Shown: piece by piece, positions 42,360-54,482 of the stretch
Position numbering within the stretch: the stretch's first letter is position 1
Layout of the letters: each line of letters begins with the position of its first letter
From: Ottelia alismoides
Taxonomy: Eukaryota > Streptophyta > Magnoliopsida > Alismatales > Hydrocharitaceae
Reading direction: 5' to 3'
Assembly (NCBI GenBank): GCA_037367405.1
Contig: JAZKJV010000686.1
Coordinates: 124,001 to 188,000 of the forward strand
DNA: 64,000 bases
The notes under the pieces: generated by a model
What the model saw: the letters and a program-made list of their open reading frames with translations, nothing else
What the model was told of the DNA's origin: nothing
Databases searched by the model: none
Position numbers and translations under genes: made by a program

Positions 42360-43600
42360 TTATTTCAGATAATCCTTCATTAAACCCACTCAATGTTATA
42401 CTCAATGATAACCAATAAAATATCATGGATTGATCTCATGATCCAGATATTGCACTAGCAGTTGGACACATAATATATGTGGTTGCAATGTGCAAGTTTC
42501 CTCATAATAATGAGGAATGACAATTAAATGGATAATAGGACTACAACCCTAGGGTTTGTATGTCTCTATAGTCTTGATCTCTCATCGGATGTACTTTGGA
42601 AGTGACATGTCGATGATGATCGCAATTGTCAAATAATCCTTATAAAATTAATGAAGATATTCTAGCATACATATGTGCTCTTGACATTTAACATGAATGA
42701 GATGGTTCACTGCATCATGCAGAATGGTGGCTCTATAAGAGATGATGTATTCAAATTGTTTGAGTACCTACCTGAACCTTGTTTTAAGAGTTTAGATGGA
42801 TGTAGATGATGAGTGTCATTATTCTACTATCTATACTCTAGTCATTCATGAAGCTTCATAGTGTTCATATTCTATGAATTTAATAAAGCATGTATAAATG
42901 TTGAAATGATCTTACATTTGATTCTTTTGAATTTAACGTAAGAGATCCTTAGTCTTAAGCAATGGTTGCTCATAGATAAAGGGAGCGCAGTGGAAGCATG
43001 GGTTGGACCCAAGTAAGAAGTGTAGTCAAAAAATTGACTGTACCTCTGTGACTTCCATATGACATCCAAAGAGTTGGATGAATGCCAACACTGCAATAAA
43101 TTGATGTGTTAATAGTACAACTATCAAGTCAGTCTAGAATCCTTATAAAGGACTCGGATGGAGCATCAGAATAATCTACATAAATCATTGATATTGACTT
43201 ACTTATTGAATAAGATAAAGTCTAATAATTGTATCTCAATCTTCTAACAACACTTGCAATGGGTTGCATATGTTTTAGAAGACTGAAAAAAAATTTGATC
43301 TTAAGGTTTATAATTATCCAGATGGACATTGATGCAATTGTTGCAACAATTTCCATTGGATCACTAGACTTCATAATTTCAGTGGGAGAGCCCTTAGTCT
43401 TAGAGAATGTCTCTATGACCTAGACATTAGAATACACTAATTGTTTGTTTCTAAATGTTGGAAATAAACATGAATTCTGGAATGGACCTATCATAAAGAG
43501 TTATGATGAAGATATTTCAGAAAGTAATCTAAATCTAGTGGACTCCACTAAATTAGAAAATAAATGAATGGTTCATTAACATTTCTAAATACTGAAATTA
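42360..43600 (+). pseudogene. C3 gag and protease relics
   Basis: MVHCIMQNGGSIRDDVFKLFEYL near 42700 corresponds to C1 gag LVRCKMQEGTSVREHVLKMF. GEPLVLENVSMT near 43390 corresponds to the C1 protease-end sequence GRVLILKECLYVPE. Between them the region 42780-43230 gives no readable product. Frames change every few dozen codons. Confidence 0.65.
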
Positions 43601-45949
43601 AACCTCAAGATCAATAGGAGGATGAAGATCATTTGACAATGATCGAGCATCAAGCCTTGGACATTTGTTTATTGATTTGATCGATAGACTAGTAAGAGAT
43701 GAAACTTTTGAATGTCTAAAATTTCAAAACTTACATACTTATGAATATTGTATTCAAAAAGGAAAAATGTCCAATACACCCTTCTTTGGGAATGGTGTAA
43801 GATGTCAAGGTATTTAGGATCTCATACATATTGATGTATGCGGATCATCTATATCATAGTAAACATTATGGATATGTGATATCTATTGATGATTATGTAT
43901 GATATGAGATTTCTTCTCTTCACCTAAAGAAACCTTTGAAATGTTCAAAGATTTCATAATTTTGGTTTGGAACCAAAGTCTGAAGGAAGATGAAAATGAA
44001 TTTGGTCTAATCTAGGTAATCAGTACCTATTAGATGAAATCATGGTATACCTTATGGAGAAAGGAATATCAGTCCTATCTCACTCCTCCTAATGAACCTA
44101 TACTCAATAGAGTTGTAGGTAGATATAATTGGATCATGTGTGACATGATTCGATCAATGATGAATTTTTAGCATAAATTCCTCTTAGTATCCAGGTATAT
44201 ATGTAGTAGAGACTACATATAATTCCATGCAAGTAAGCTGGAATTGAGCACTTGAGAGTGCTGCTTCATTAGGAAAATAAAGGATGGTATTGGATACATA
44301 CTTTATGACCTTGAGATTCTTAAAATATCTCATCTCCGAGAATGTGATTCTGAGAGGTTGAGACTCTTGAGAATCAAGATGAAAATGAAGTGTAGGAACT
44401 CATTTAATCTTGAGAAGATAATGAGGCTCCTGAAATTGGAAACTAAAAGGACAATTGAAGATGAAACACTAATACCTCTTCAAATGAGTTTGAGGATGGA
44501 TTCCATGTGTCAGAGAAATCTGACAATGATCGAACTTCATGTGATGAAGCTTCTGAAGATCATAGCATGGATAGATAGATGTTAGCAATAAAAGTCTAAT
44601 GTAGACTTCACATACAAGTGTTGTATATGGACCCTCGAGGATCCACCTATATGGGTAAGACCTGCAAAGGTGTAAATGGATCTTCAAGAGAAAGGTAACC
44701 AGATGAGAAGGGAGAGATCTTCAAAGTACGGTTCGTAGCCATGAGATACACACTGGAAGAGAAGACATTGCTTGCGATTAGACTCGCTCTTCGGTGACCA
44801 TGCTTAAAACCATCAGAATATTGCTAACCTTAGCTACACAACTTGACTATTGCATCTTCAAGATGTAAGTCAATATTGCATTCCTCTATGAATACCACTT
44901 TGAGGATATTCACAAGAAGTAGCCCCAGGGCTTCATGGTTGAGGAAAGCAAGGTGTGCAAGCTAAGGAATCCATCTATGGACTCAAATAAGCTTCTTGAA
45001 GTTGGACCATAAGATTTGATGGAATTATAATTGTTATGATTTCAGATAGAATCTTGATGAGCCATGTGAAGCTTAGTGGGAGTGCCTTTGTGTTCATCGT
45101 GCTAAATGTAGATGATATCCTAATCATTTAAAATGATATAAGGATAATAATAAGTGTTTTATTATCTGGTTGTTCCATAACTTGAGATATGATCTCAAGG
45201 ATACCTCTTAGATCTTAGTTCTGAAGTTGTTCAGGAGCAAAGAGAAGAGGGTGTTGGGACTGTCATATTAGTAGTACATCTTGGACATATTCCATTTTAT
45301 GGAAAATTCCAAGAATGGCTTCCATCCCTTAAAATATGGTACTGATCTATCTAAAGGGACAGCACCTCAAAGAGTTGAGGAAGTGAATGCTAGAACTACT
45401 TGCCCTTGGGCATCCGTTCTGAGAAGCCGGGTGTGTACTGGATGTGTACAAAAGCCAGATGGCTGCCATGCAGTGGGAGTAGTAAACTATTACTAATCCT
45501 ACTGTGGAAATAAAACACTTGGTTGCAGTAATAACAAAATCTTCATAGATGACAAGATTCTTTTGAGATAGTGATATTAAAGTCTTATCTTCAAAGCTTA
45601 AGATTTTATAGATAGAGATCTAAAAGGTCTTAACTGTAGATACCTTAAGAGATAGTGATCTCCAGGAATAAGGGTATTCTGATAAGGATTATGGAAATAC
45701 TAGTTATGATAATTGTTAAGCCTTAGTATCAAGGACACTATAGTTTTTAACAAGATTGAGTACTGATTGCATAAGATGCAACATTCGCATTAGATGCGAG
45801 CACTGTTACTAGGGATATGCAAGTGCCGTAAAAGGACTTGGCGTAGTTTCGCGGGAACAGAGTGACTGATCAGCTTACCTAGCTATTTTCTAAATAGCCT
45901 ATGATTGTCACATGAGTACGGGTTTAAATGATTAGCCCATTAATGGCTC
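43601..45949 (+). pseudogene. C3 integrase, RT and RNase H relics
   Basis: Short islands follow C1 order: GHLFIDLIDRLVRDE and HIDVCGSS (integrase), LTPPNEPILNRVVGRYN with MCDMIRSMM (integrase core end, catalytic Glu region altered), CRKL-type fragments, then SGSAFVFIVLNVDDILII near 45085 (RT, YVDD changed to NVDD), and DGCHAVGVVNYY near 45460 (RT-RNase H link). No RNase H motif is legible after 45500. Function is impossible. Confidence 0.75.
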
Positions 45950-45967
45950 TTTGGGCTAGTGGGAGAT
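45950..45967 (+). other. C3 polypurine tract
   Basis: Purine-rich GGGCTAGTGGGAGAT precedes TGTTGGAAATG, the LTR start, as in C1. Confidence 0.82.
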
Positions 45968-47917
45968 TGTTGGAAATGCGAGCCCACGGCGAGCCATTAT
46001 GCAATAAATGTTATTGCACATATCATTCCATGATCTGAAATGAAGAATGAATAATTTGTATAATAGGTCCCTTAGTACAATTATGGTTATGTACCATGGC
46101 CATCTTGATGATCATACAGCAGTTGATTCAACTATTGAATCATAGAGACTGGTGCTTGGATGAATATCTAAAGAGTTAGATTGAGGACTCATCAAGCACC
46201 GTCAAATGATTATTAAGAGATGATCTCCAACCTGAGTAGGAGATGGCAATCCTTATCTCTAAAGGATGATATCTGACCGACCTCTTGATGCAGGTCCTTT
46301 GCATAGGAATAGAGATTCAGAGGTGTCAGATTAGTAAGGTCAAAGAGTTGACTTAACGAGATCGAGATAACCAAAGTCCTATATCGTATGCTGTCATGAT
46401 ATAGGCACGCATCCTCTGACCGGAGACAGATGTGTTATTATATGTCTGAGTATGTACATTTGGCAGACCAATAGGTTGATGACCTAACCAAGGTCTATAC
46501 ACCGGCGCGCTGGTGTGCATATAAGGGCATATGAGTAATACGATCTCTCAAAGGGATCATACAGGTTCAGTTATTGAGTCGGAAGGCATGAGCTCACTCA
46601 TGAGATATTGGGAAGAATCAAATTCCATGCACATGGTTGTCTCACTTTGGAAGCTTGACTGAATTTGTAGGTTTGATATATACTTTTGGAAAGTATGTGA
46701 TCAAGACCTAGGTATGATATATGCTTTTAGAAAGTATATGATCGATAACGACTCCCAGTGATCTAATGAGAAACTTACTGATAGAACCCTCAAGTAGACA
46801 GTATAAAATTGATCTAATACTTCGGGTTTATTCTGAGTCTTCCAGTATGCAGGATGTGCAGGTATTCGGAATACCTGAGGGTGATGTGATCATAAACGAT
46901 TGTATAACCATGACGCTTCCATTCCTAGCGAGTGATGAAACATGTTTGCATTTTAGTGACTCCTCTCAGTAGAGAAGTAATCTGATCTTAGTCCAAATGT
47001 TGGACATTGATCTGAATCTGATTCAGATGCAATGAGAAGATTAGATTTGCGCTCTTGATTTAATCAAGCATCTATAGGAGGCCAACGATCTGGATTTGAG
47101 ATACGATCTCAGTATCCATGTCACTATACGTGGAACAATACAATCGCCCTGTCCTTATCTCCAAATATGTACGGAGAGATCGCATTATTCTTGAAGGGTT
47201 CGAGAATAATTCCATAAGATCTAAGCAATGAAGAAATGATGATTAAATGTGATTTAATCATATTGATGTGTGAAGAAATTATCCGATGTAATTAAATGTG
47301 ATTTAATTGTTATGGATAAGAATAATGTGGATAGAAATATCCAATTATTCATAATAATTATAAATATGATCTATAATGTATTAGAGAGAGCTAATTATAA
47401 TTTATATGTGTTGATTAATTATTATGTGTATTGGATACACATTGTGTAATTAATTGACAATGTAAATTATATGTTGTTTTGGGTTGTGAATATGATTCAC
47501 AATTATCCCATGGCAAGATTGCAATATTCTCAAATATAATTGTGATTTGATTTGAAGAATAAAACCCAATAAAATTTGTTGCAAATAAATAAAGAGAGAT
47601 TTCCATGGAGATATGCAATCTCATGAATTATCATGAGATTGCCCTCCATTAGGAAAGAGGTGGGCGGCACCCATGTCCTATTTGGAATGGGTAGCCGCCC
47701 ACCATGTTATACATGGAGATGTAATCTCCATGTATATATTCTCTCCTTATTTATTGGTTTAATTTAGGATTGATTTATATTTGATTTTGCCAAATATATT
47801 TTAATCCAAATTTGTTGTTTTTGACAACAACAATCTTGACCATTGGATTGACATGAATCAATCTCACCCATTGATTTTATATGTCCCATGGATTGAGATC
47901 CATGGATCCCAAAACCC

Positions 47918-47925
47918 TATAAATT
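47918..47925 (+). promoter_or_regulatory. C3 3' LTR TATA box
   Basis: TATAAATT in the same AAAACCC context as in C1; one base differs. Confidence 0.65.
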
Positions 47926-48136
47926 GAGAGGCATACCATGCTCTCTATTGACATGCAATTTTGGAGCTCTCTCTCTTTCTTCATACACGACAGCCCTCTC
48001 TCCCTCTAATTTTGGTGGTCGTCCACCATACCCTAGAGGAGAGATTCACCGACGCTCTCGCCACCGCGTCGCCGCTTCGACGTTCTTCGGTTCTCCGTCT
48101 TCTTGGAGTGCTACACTCATGAAGGAGACGTTCGAT

Positions 48137-48141
48137 CTCGT
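48137..48141. repeat. Solo-LTR target-site duplication, left copy (CTCGT)
   Basis: CTCGT precedes the TG of the inserted LTR. The right copy is CTTGT, differing by one transition. Confidence 0.7.
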
Positions 48142-49241
48142 TGATGAATATGTGATTCATCACTTCAAAAGTTAAAAAATAGAGCCTTGTTCCCGAGTAA
48201 ATAGAGGCATATTTCCCTTTATAATGCATAAATAGCATTCATGCATGCATACATAATATATGCATTTTAGCAGTCCATTTGCATTTAAATAAGAAGCCAA
48301 AATCCCTTGTAAAATATCCACTTGTCAAAATAACCTCTTCCTTATAATATGTACTTCCTAGTTAATAATATAGGGAAGAAAGCCAGAAATCCCCCTTGTA
48401 ACATAGCCAATAAAGCCCTAAAACCCCTAGACCATAAACTGCCCATAGATCCTTCATACCAACTCCAAAATAAGTCTACTCCCTTTTAGAATAATACACA
48501 TTAAAATACCTTTAAAATGAGACTAATTTCATCCAATTAGGAGCTCGTATGAAAAAGTTGGGTTTTTGGGCCTCCTTGTATACTACATGTATGTATATTT
48601 GTATCTTTGTATTTATGTATCATATTTGACCTCATCTCCGTCTTTGGTCAACATGAAACTTGTAGACCTCATCGAGATCTACAACTTTCATGTTTTGAGT
48701 TTTTCCAAATTCGGCCCCCTCCTCTCTCTACCCTTATTTCTTTGTCCAGCCAATCACAACAGGCCACGTGGCGCCATCTGGTTGCGCCACGCGGCCCGCT
48801 CCCCTTGCCCAAGCCGCCTCTGCTCTCGGCCGTTGGATAACACTTTCAATCCTACGGACACTGGATGACCACATACGCCTTTCACCTTGACCGTCAGATC
48901 AGATCCTCCGCCTCATCTCAATCGCCCGTTCGCGCCTCTTCCTCAGCGCGCGACGTGGCGCTTGTTGTGCCCTTGGATGATGCACTCCATCCCTCCATCT
49001 CAACCGCTCAGCCCGCTGTGCATCACAGCCCTTCGATCTTCCTCCGATCTGATCCCCGCCGCTCGTCAGCGCCCTCTCCTGCGCACGACACCTGGCGCCA
49101 TCACGACCCTTGGATTAGGCCACTCCTGATGCAATCCACATCGTTCGCGCACTTTGCCCCCATCGTGCCACGTGGAAAGCTCCTGACCCTCAGATCGTTT
49201 CGCCCAGATCTAATCTTAACCGTTCCATCCCGCTTCGATCA

Positions 49242-49271
49242 CCACCGTTGGATCACAAGATCCAACGGTGG
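49242..49271 (+). repeat. Solo-LTR hairpin, U3 side
   Basis: Perfect 13-bp stem (arms CCACCGTTGGATC/GATCCAACGGTGG), loop ACAA. The A3 counterpart at 23336-23365 has loop TTGT on the plus strand, the reverse complement of ACAA. Confidence 0.85.
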
Positions 49272-49452
49272 AGACTTCGTCTCCTACCTCGGGAGCCCCT
49301 CTCTCCCACGTTCTCCACCTTGCGGGAGGGGCATCCCCTTCCTATTTTCAGCCACGCTTCTTCCACCGTCGCCGAGCACCACAACCTCCACGAACTCTCC
49401 CACGAACTCCCTAAACCTCGCTCCATCATCAGCATGGCCGAGACCCTCGACC

Positions 49453-49460
49453 TATAAATG
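49453..49460 (+). promoter_or_regulatory. Solo-LTR TATA box
   Basis: TATAAATG after CTCGACC, 247 bp upstream of the candidate donor. Confidence 0.65.
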
Positions 49461-49699
49461 CTTGCCCTCCGACCATCGTCGCACCCATCCGCCACCCCAG
49501 AGAGAAACCTTGAGCTCAGAACCTTCGATTGGTGACAACAATTGACCCTTTCTTCGAGCGAAGACAGCTTTCTTCTCCGGCGAGATCCACGGTGAGCTCC
49601 ACCGTGTCGCAGCCTCCCTCCGAGAAGCTGCACGAGCTCGGGACCCTACCGATCCCTCTAGCGAAGACCAGGGACTCCAAGAGGAGCTTCGATCCCCAG

Positions 49700-50003
49700 G
49701 TAATCACCTCCACCTCCCTACTGATCTTCCTCTTAATTTTTTTGTTTTTCTTGGATTAATTCGCCGCCTTCGGTCATTTTCTCGCCTCTATTTCACTCCG
49801 CCGAGCTCCACGTCGGAGCTCTCAGCTTCGTGATCACCCCCACGTCCGCCGACGACGCATTTCACCACCCATTGATCTCCAGCTCCGCCACTTGGCCGGA
49901 GAACCGTCGCCAGACCACCTCCCTCCGCCTTAGGCCTCGCCCGTCATTCACCCACCTCCACGATTGCACGCACGAGCTACGGCTCCTTCTCTAACGCTTG
50001 CAG
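49700..50003 (+). other. Candidate intron in solo LTR (304 nt)
   Basis: Donor CCCCAG/GTAATC and acceptor ACGCTTGCAG/GTGCC. Position and length match the two A3 LTRs (303 and 305 nt), although the sequences have diverged. Confidence 0.45.
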
Positions 50004-50260
50004 GTGCCCCTCTGTTTACTGATCGGAGCTTCGCCGGAGTCGTCTTCGAGCTTCATCGCCAGCAGCATCCGACGACTTTCTCCAACTCCTGAGATCACCG
50101 TCGCCTTCGCCGCACCGCCACGCTTCTACTGGGATAACTCCGACAAGTCGGAGAGCTTCATCGACACGAGGAAGGACTGGCGGAGCAAAGGACTTGTCGC
50201 CGGAGCCCCGCCATCTCCTCCGCAGGTGGCGGAGGACCATCGGAGAAGGACCCCCAGCTG

Positions 50261-50553
50261 CCGTTCGATCACCTTGATCGAACGGGTATCGTCTTGCCAC
50301 GTCGCCCCTCGATCGAAGCTGCACAGAACCGTCGGATCGATCAGTGATCCTACGGCCATCAGTCATCAACGTCGCCAGTCAACCGTAGCATCACAGAGCC
50401 GTTGGATCCCTTCTAGATCCAACGGTGTTTAGCGTGCCACGTAGTCATCTCAGGAGCAAGCCCCATCACCGTTAGATCGTTCAACGATCTGACGGACGCA
50501 TCTTCGCCACGCGTCTTCATCCCTCAACCGTTGGATCACCCTTGATCTAACGG
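50261..50553 (+). repeat. Solo-LTR hairpin cluster, R/U5 side
   Basis: Hairpins at 50261-50285 (arms CCGTTCGATCA/TGATCGAACGG), 50329-50355, 50399-50425 (CCGTTGGATC/GATCCAACGG), 50469-50495 (CCGTTAGATCG/CGATCTGACGG) and 50528-50553 (one G-T). Stem position 6 is C-G, G-C or A-T in different copies but remains paired. ACGT-core motifs lie between them (50298, 50371, 50437, 50508). Confidence 0.85.
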
Positions 50554-51768
50554 TCCTGATCGCGCCACGACGACTGGTCCGCGCCTCTACCCCGACCTCT
50601 AGGCTCGGACCACCCGAAGCTTCGCCAAACCTCACTCCAAACCTCCAAGGAGCCCGAGCCTCGATCCGAACCTAGGCGCACCACGTGAGAAGCACGTGCG
50701 CCTTGGGTAAATTACACAACAACCCCTGGAGCTTTCAGATATTGCAAATCAGTCCTTGTGAAGCGCCCCACACATGAGGAGCACGTGCAGCCGTGGAGAA
50801 ATTGCATTGAGTCCCCCAGCATTATAGGTAATTGCACTTAAGTCGCTGTCAGCATATTTACTTTATGTAACTTTATTTTCCTGTATTGCATTTACATCCC
50901 TGTGTTTGCACGCATCCCTAGGTTGCATTTTACATCATTTTTAAATTCCAAAAATTGCATTTTCTTGAGCAACTTTTCCTCTATCTATTGTGCCACATGT
51001 CATATTTTTGTAATTACAGTAGAATTTTCAATGACTTAATTGGTTGATTTGTGTAATATTTTTGCCCAGTGACACCTTTTAATTTCTAATTAATTTTCTG
51101 TGATTCTAAAAATCCTTAAAAATTCACAGTAGCTCTAGGACAATGACCTTAACATTGCATAAAATTTCATGTCATTTGCACACATATCGAGGACTGCTTA
51201 AAATTGTTGAGTGATTTTCTTATCTAAATTTTATTGAACTCATTTCACATTGAAATTAAGATTTGTCAATTTTCCTGGATTCCTCATCATCAGATCTATC
51301 TAGGATAATTTTTGTTCCTGAAAACAATGTGATTTGACATTTATTACAATTAAATTAGTGAAAATCACCCTATCTGTATGTTTAATTCACAATAAATTCA
51401 TTTAGTGTCTAAAAATTCCAAAAAAATTAGGTTAGTTCATTTTTATCATAGTTAATCATCTGGCCAATTTTTAGAATTTTTGGACTCCATTTGATATCTT
51501 AAATTGAATTAACTTCATATTGGCCTGTTGGTTGCATGTGTTTTGCATAAAAAAACCGAAAAAGACCAAAAATATTCCCTCTGAAAAATCGAACATCGGA
51601 TTTTGCTAAAATTTGACCTAAGGAGACAAATGTCTCCCTGAGTTCGACCTTGGACTTCACCAAGTAAAAAAAAATTGCCGCTTGAAATTAACTCAAATCT
51701 AATTAAAGTGGTTTTTGATTAGCCCTCTCGTGTCCGACTGCAACGAACACTTTAAATTAATTTGGACA

Positions 51769-52117
51769 CTTGTGCGACGAGATCAGGAGCAACTACGCTT
51801 GGATCAACTTCTTGCATTGCGAGGACAAAGCGGTTCATCCCCGCGCTCGCAAGTGGTCTCACCGATGATCGGACTTGAGACATGAGGTCTCTTTCTTTAG
51901 AGACTTGATCAATCATGCTTCAAGAGGTATTGCATTATACTTGTTGTGATTATAGATGAAACGATCCGAGAATCATTCTCGGATCATGTGGTTTCATCAC
52001 ATGAAAAATTTCAAATTCCGCTGCTTAGAACAACTAGTACGACTAGTCATTCTTCGTCGTATCCGATACGACGATCACGCTTCCATGATGCGCTTGAGGA
52101 TAATTGCATATCCTTCA
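51769..52117 (+). repeat. C3 3' LTR, last part
   Basis: It resumes with the duplicated CTTGT and runs to the CA at 52117. U5 hairpins are at 52028-52052 and 52054-52074. The end adjoins minus-strand Athila RT (A4) with no recognisable left partner for a duplication. Confidence 0.88.
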
Positions 52118-53054
52118 GGCAGATTGAGTTTTCTAATGATATCTACCTTGGACGGATCCACCTCCATGCCCCTGTTGGAGATGATATGGCCAAGTACCGT
52201 CCCCTGAGTCACCATGAAGTGACTCTTATCCCAAGATAACACAAGGTTGATCTCGATGCATCGCTGAAGGATGCGGTCTAGGTACTCAAGACTAGCATCG
52301 AACCCATCGCCGTAGAACGAAAAGTTGTCCATGAAGACCTCCGTCACTAACCCACCATGTCCGAAAAGGTGGACATCATGCACCTCTGGAATGTCACCAG
52401 AGCATTGCATAGACCAAAGGGTATGCGTTTGAAAGCATACATCCCAAAGGGACAGGTGGATGTGGTCTTGTCTTAGTCCTCTGGTGCAATGGCCACCTGA
52501 TTGTATCTGGAGTAACCGTCAAGAAAGTAATAATGACTCTTCCCAGCTAGCTTCTCTATAATCTGATCAATAAAAGGCAGTGGGAAATGATCTTTCTTGG
52601 TGGCCAGATTCAATAATCCGTAGTCCACACAGACCCTCCAAGAAGTGGGTACTCGGGTAGCGATATCCTCTCCTGACTCACTAACAACTGTAGTGATGCC
52701 CGTCTTCTTGGGCACCACATGTAATGGAATAACCCACTTGAAGTCAGAGAGGTACATAAAATTGGTGCTCCACCATTTCGAGATTTCCTTCATGACAACC
52801 TCTCGAAGATTCAGGTTCAGCCGCCGCTGGAACTCACGCGACGGCTTGGCATCCTTTTCAAGATAGATATGGTGGGAGCACATGGCCGGACTTATCCCCT
52901 GGAGATCGTCTACGCTCCATCCTATTGCCTTGCGGTTCTTTTCAAGAACCTTCATCAAACGAGATTCTTTCTCTCCAGTCAAATCTGTTGAGATAATGAC
53001 TGGGTGCATCTTATGCTCACCCACAAGTAACCTATACTTCAGCGAATGCGGCAA
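52118..53054 (-). pseudogene. A4 reverse transcriptase (truncated)
   Basis: The frame 53054-52473 reads HPVIISTDLTGEKESRLM, VPLHVVPKKTGI equivalents, VCVDYGLLNLATKKDHFPLPF and FLDGYSRYNQVAIAPED, ending in a stop after PED. A further frame (52410-52118) carries EVFMDNFSFYGDGF, in which the second Asp of the FMDD box is Asn (52332-52324), and LVLSWDKSHFMVTQGTVLGHIIS. It is truncated at NLPE by C3. Defects: stop, frameshift, active-site change, truncation. Confidence 0.9.
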
Positions 53055-53825
53055 GGTCTTCCGCTCTGGACGATTGGGAGCCGGCGGTTATGATCTCTGA
53101 AATGTCTGAGTGAACACAACCAAATCCGTGTGGGAGAACTCTCGTTGAACCTGAAGATCTGGTGAAGACTTCTCTACTGGTGTCTCTGTACTATGAATCG
53201 GCTCGATCTCCACCCTAACTGTTGGCTCTGTGTAAATCAGACACGGACTCATATCATTGAACTCTGCCTAATCAATGTCTGACATTGATGGATCTAAATC
53301 TAAATCAAACAACAAATCAACTGTCTTGCTATCGGGAACATGGTCTGCTGCCTCAAATGTGTCCTCTGTCAGGAATGTGCTCTCTAAGCTCTCCTCTATT
53401 GGAATCTGTGCATCAACGGGATCTGAATATGAGAGGATGGCTCGTGAAATAGGGTCTTCCCAAACTACCTCATCGACTGTGATCACAAAATCACACTCCT
53501 GGTGGACGTCTCGCTCGGCCTTTGTCATTTGCTCTGAATCTGTAAGCGGCTCTGAGCAAGCTGAATCTCATGCTCTTGTCTCATCGATCGTCTCTATTTG
53601 TATACTCTCGCCTTCGACGTGAAAGTATACCTTCCCGCTATCATGTTCGGACACTGCCTTGGTTGTGGCCAAGAACGTACGTCCTAAAATGATGGGGGTA
53701 TCGATCACGGACTCAAGTATCTCCATGTCCAACACTACGAAGTCCACGTGGAATTGCAGGACCTAAATTGTGATGACCATGTTCTTCAATAACCCCTTCA
53801 GACTCTTGACAAATCGATCAACAAA
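53055..53825 (-). pseudogene. A4 protease-RT linker
   Basis: An acidic, poorly conserved linker, partly open (53528-53268: FVITVDEVVWEDPIS, SKTVDLLFDLDLDPSM). It corresponds to the A3 stretch 29800-29330. 53640-53760 includes the protease end (the ILGRTFLAT equivalent). No separate function is suggested. Confidence 0.6.
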
Positions 53826-54170
53826 CTAAAGGACTGTCCTTCTCTGTCTAATAGGGCTAAACTTGAAGCGATCGAGTAAGGCTGTCGGAAGTAGGTTAAT
53901 AGAAGAACCGCTATCTAATAGAGTCCGATCAAACCTCTGCTCATGTATGTGGCATTTGACATAGGCAACTCCTGCATCTGGCCTCTTGGCAGCCAGACGG
54001 TTTTGGATGGCGAAACAGGTGGCATGAGTGAGCACATGTATCTGTGAGTGGTGGTTCCTCCTCTTTCTACGAATGGTGGTCCTCTCTCTTAGGTTCCTCT
54101 GGAAGAGGGGGATGTGCTCCAAGGCCTCCTGCAGAGTCAGTCGTATCTGGAATATGTCTATCATATGCTG
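53826..54170 (-). pseudogene. A4 protease
   Basis: The frame 54164-53826 contains TLQEALEHIPLFQRNLRER (pre-protease region typical of Athila) and the site LLDSGSSINLLPTALLDRF with the catalytic Asp-Ser-Gly intact. It ends in a stop after RTVL. A protease of this type cuts the Gag-Pol precursor. Confidence 0.82.
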
Positions 54171-54482
54171 GTTGAAAATTCTAGCTGATGGGATTTTTTT
54201 GGACTTTCTTTTTTGGTCCCCTTATCCAAGCGGTGTGCTTGGGGAAGGGGATGGCTGGGCCCTCCTTATATGGAGGGATAGGATCGGGCCGATGCTGCTG
54301 TGACAAGATAGAATCCATACAAACATCTCCAAGCAAAATAGATGGACTCACAAATGAAGAACCCTTTCCTTTATTTCTAGTATCATCATGAGATATATAA
54401 ACAAACGGAAATGCAACAGGAGTAGAAATGTTGGCCTCAATACAACCTACGACATCTGGACTCGCGGCATCAGTACCGCGCT

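Larger units (their letters stand above)
39891..48141 (+). mobile_element. Copia element C3, main part (degenerate)
   Basis: The order is a truncated 5' LTR (39891-40424), primer site, leader, gag and pol relics, polypurine tract (45950-45967) and 3' LTR (45968 onward). The 3' LTR is split by a solo Athila LTR at 48142-51768 and ends at 52117. The coding region can be followed only by short motifs, so this copy is older than C1. Confidence 0.85.
45968..48141 (+). repeat. C3 3' LTR, first part
   Basis: It starts TGTTGGAAATG and has the U3-tip hairpin at 46000-46018 (TGCAATAA/TTATTGCA) and TATAAATT at 47918-47925. It breaks off after TTCGATCTCGT at 48141, where the solo LTR inserts. It resumes with CTTGTGCGACGA at 51769. 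Confidence 0.9.
48142..51768 (+). repeat. Solo Athila-type LTR (3627 bp) inside C3 3' LTR
   Basis: It starts TGATGAATATG and ends GGACA, collinear with the complement of the A3 LTRs through the GC-rich hairpin centre. It lacks the final ~45 bp present in A3. Flanks CTCGT/CTTGT and the uninterrupted C3 LTR on both sides show an insertion later reduced to one LTR by recombination. It has its own TATA box (49453) and GT-AG interval (49700-50003). Frames such as 48865-49545 are compositional. Confidence 0.88.

Noticed and set aside
49514..50432. A possible protein joined across the LTR intron (solo LTR and A3 5' LTR keep the same open frame over both sides)
   Set aside because: The frame is open in two copies, but there is no ATG in it, the A3 3' LTR copy has a stop, and most differences between copies change amino acids. 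This fits neutral GC-rich sequence rather than a protein.
52118..52122. GGCAG as a C3 target duplication
   Set aside because: The left C3 LTR is truncated, so no partner site exists to compare.
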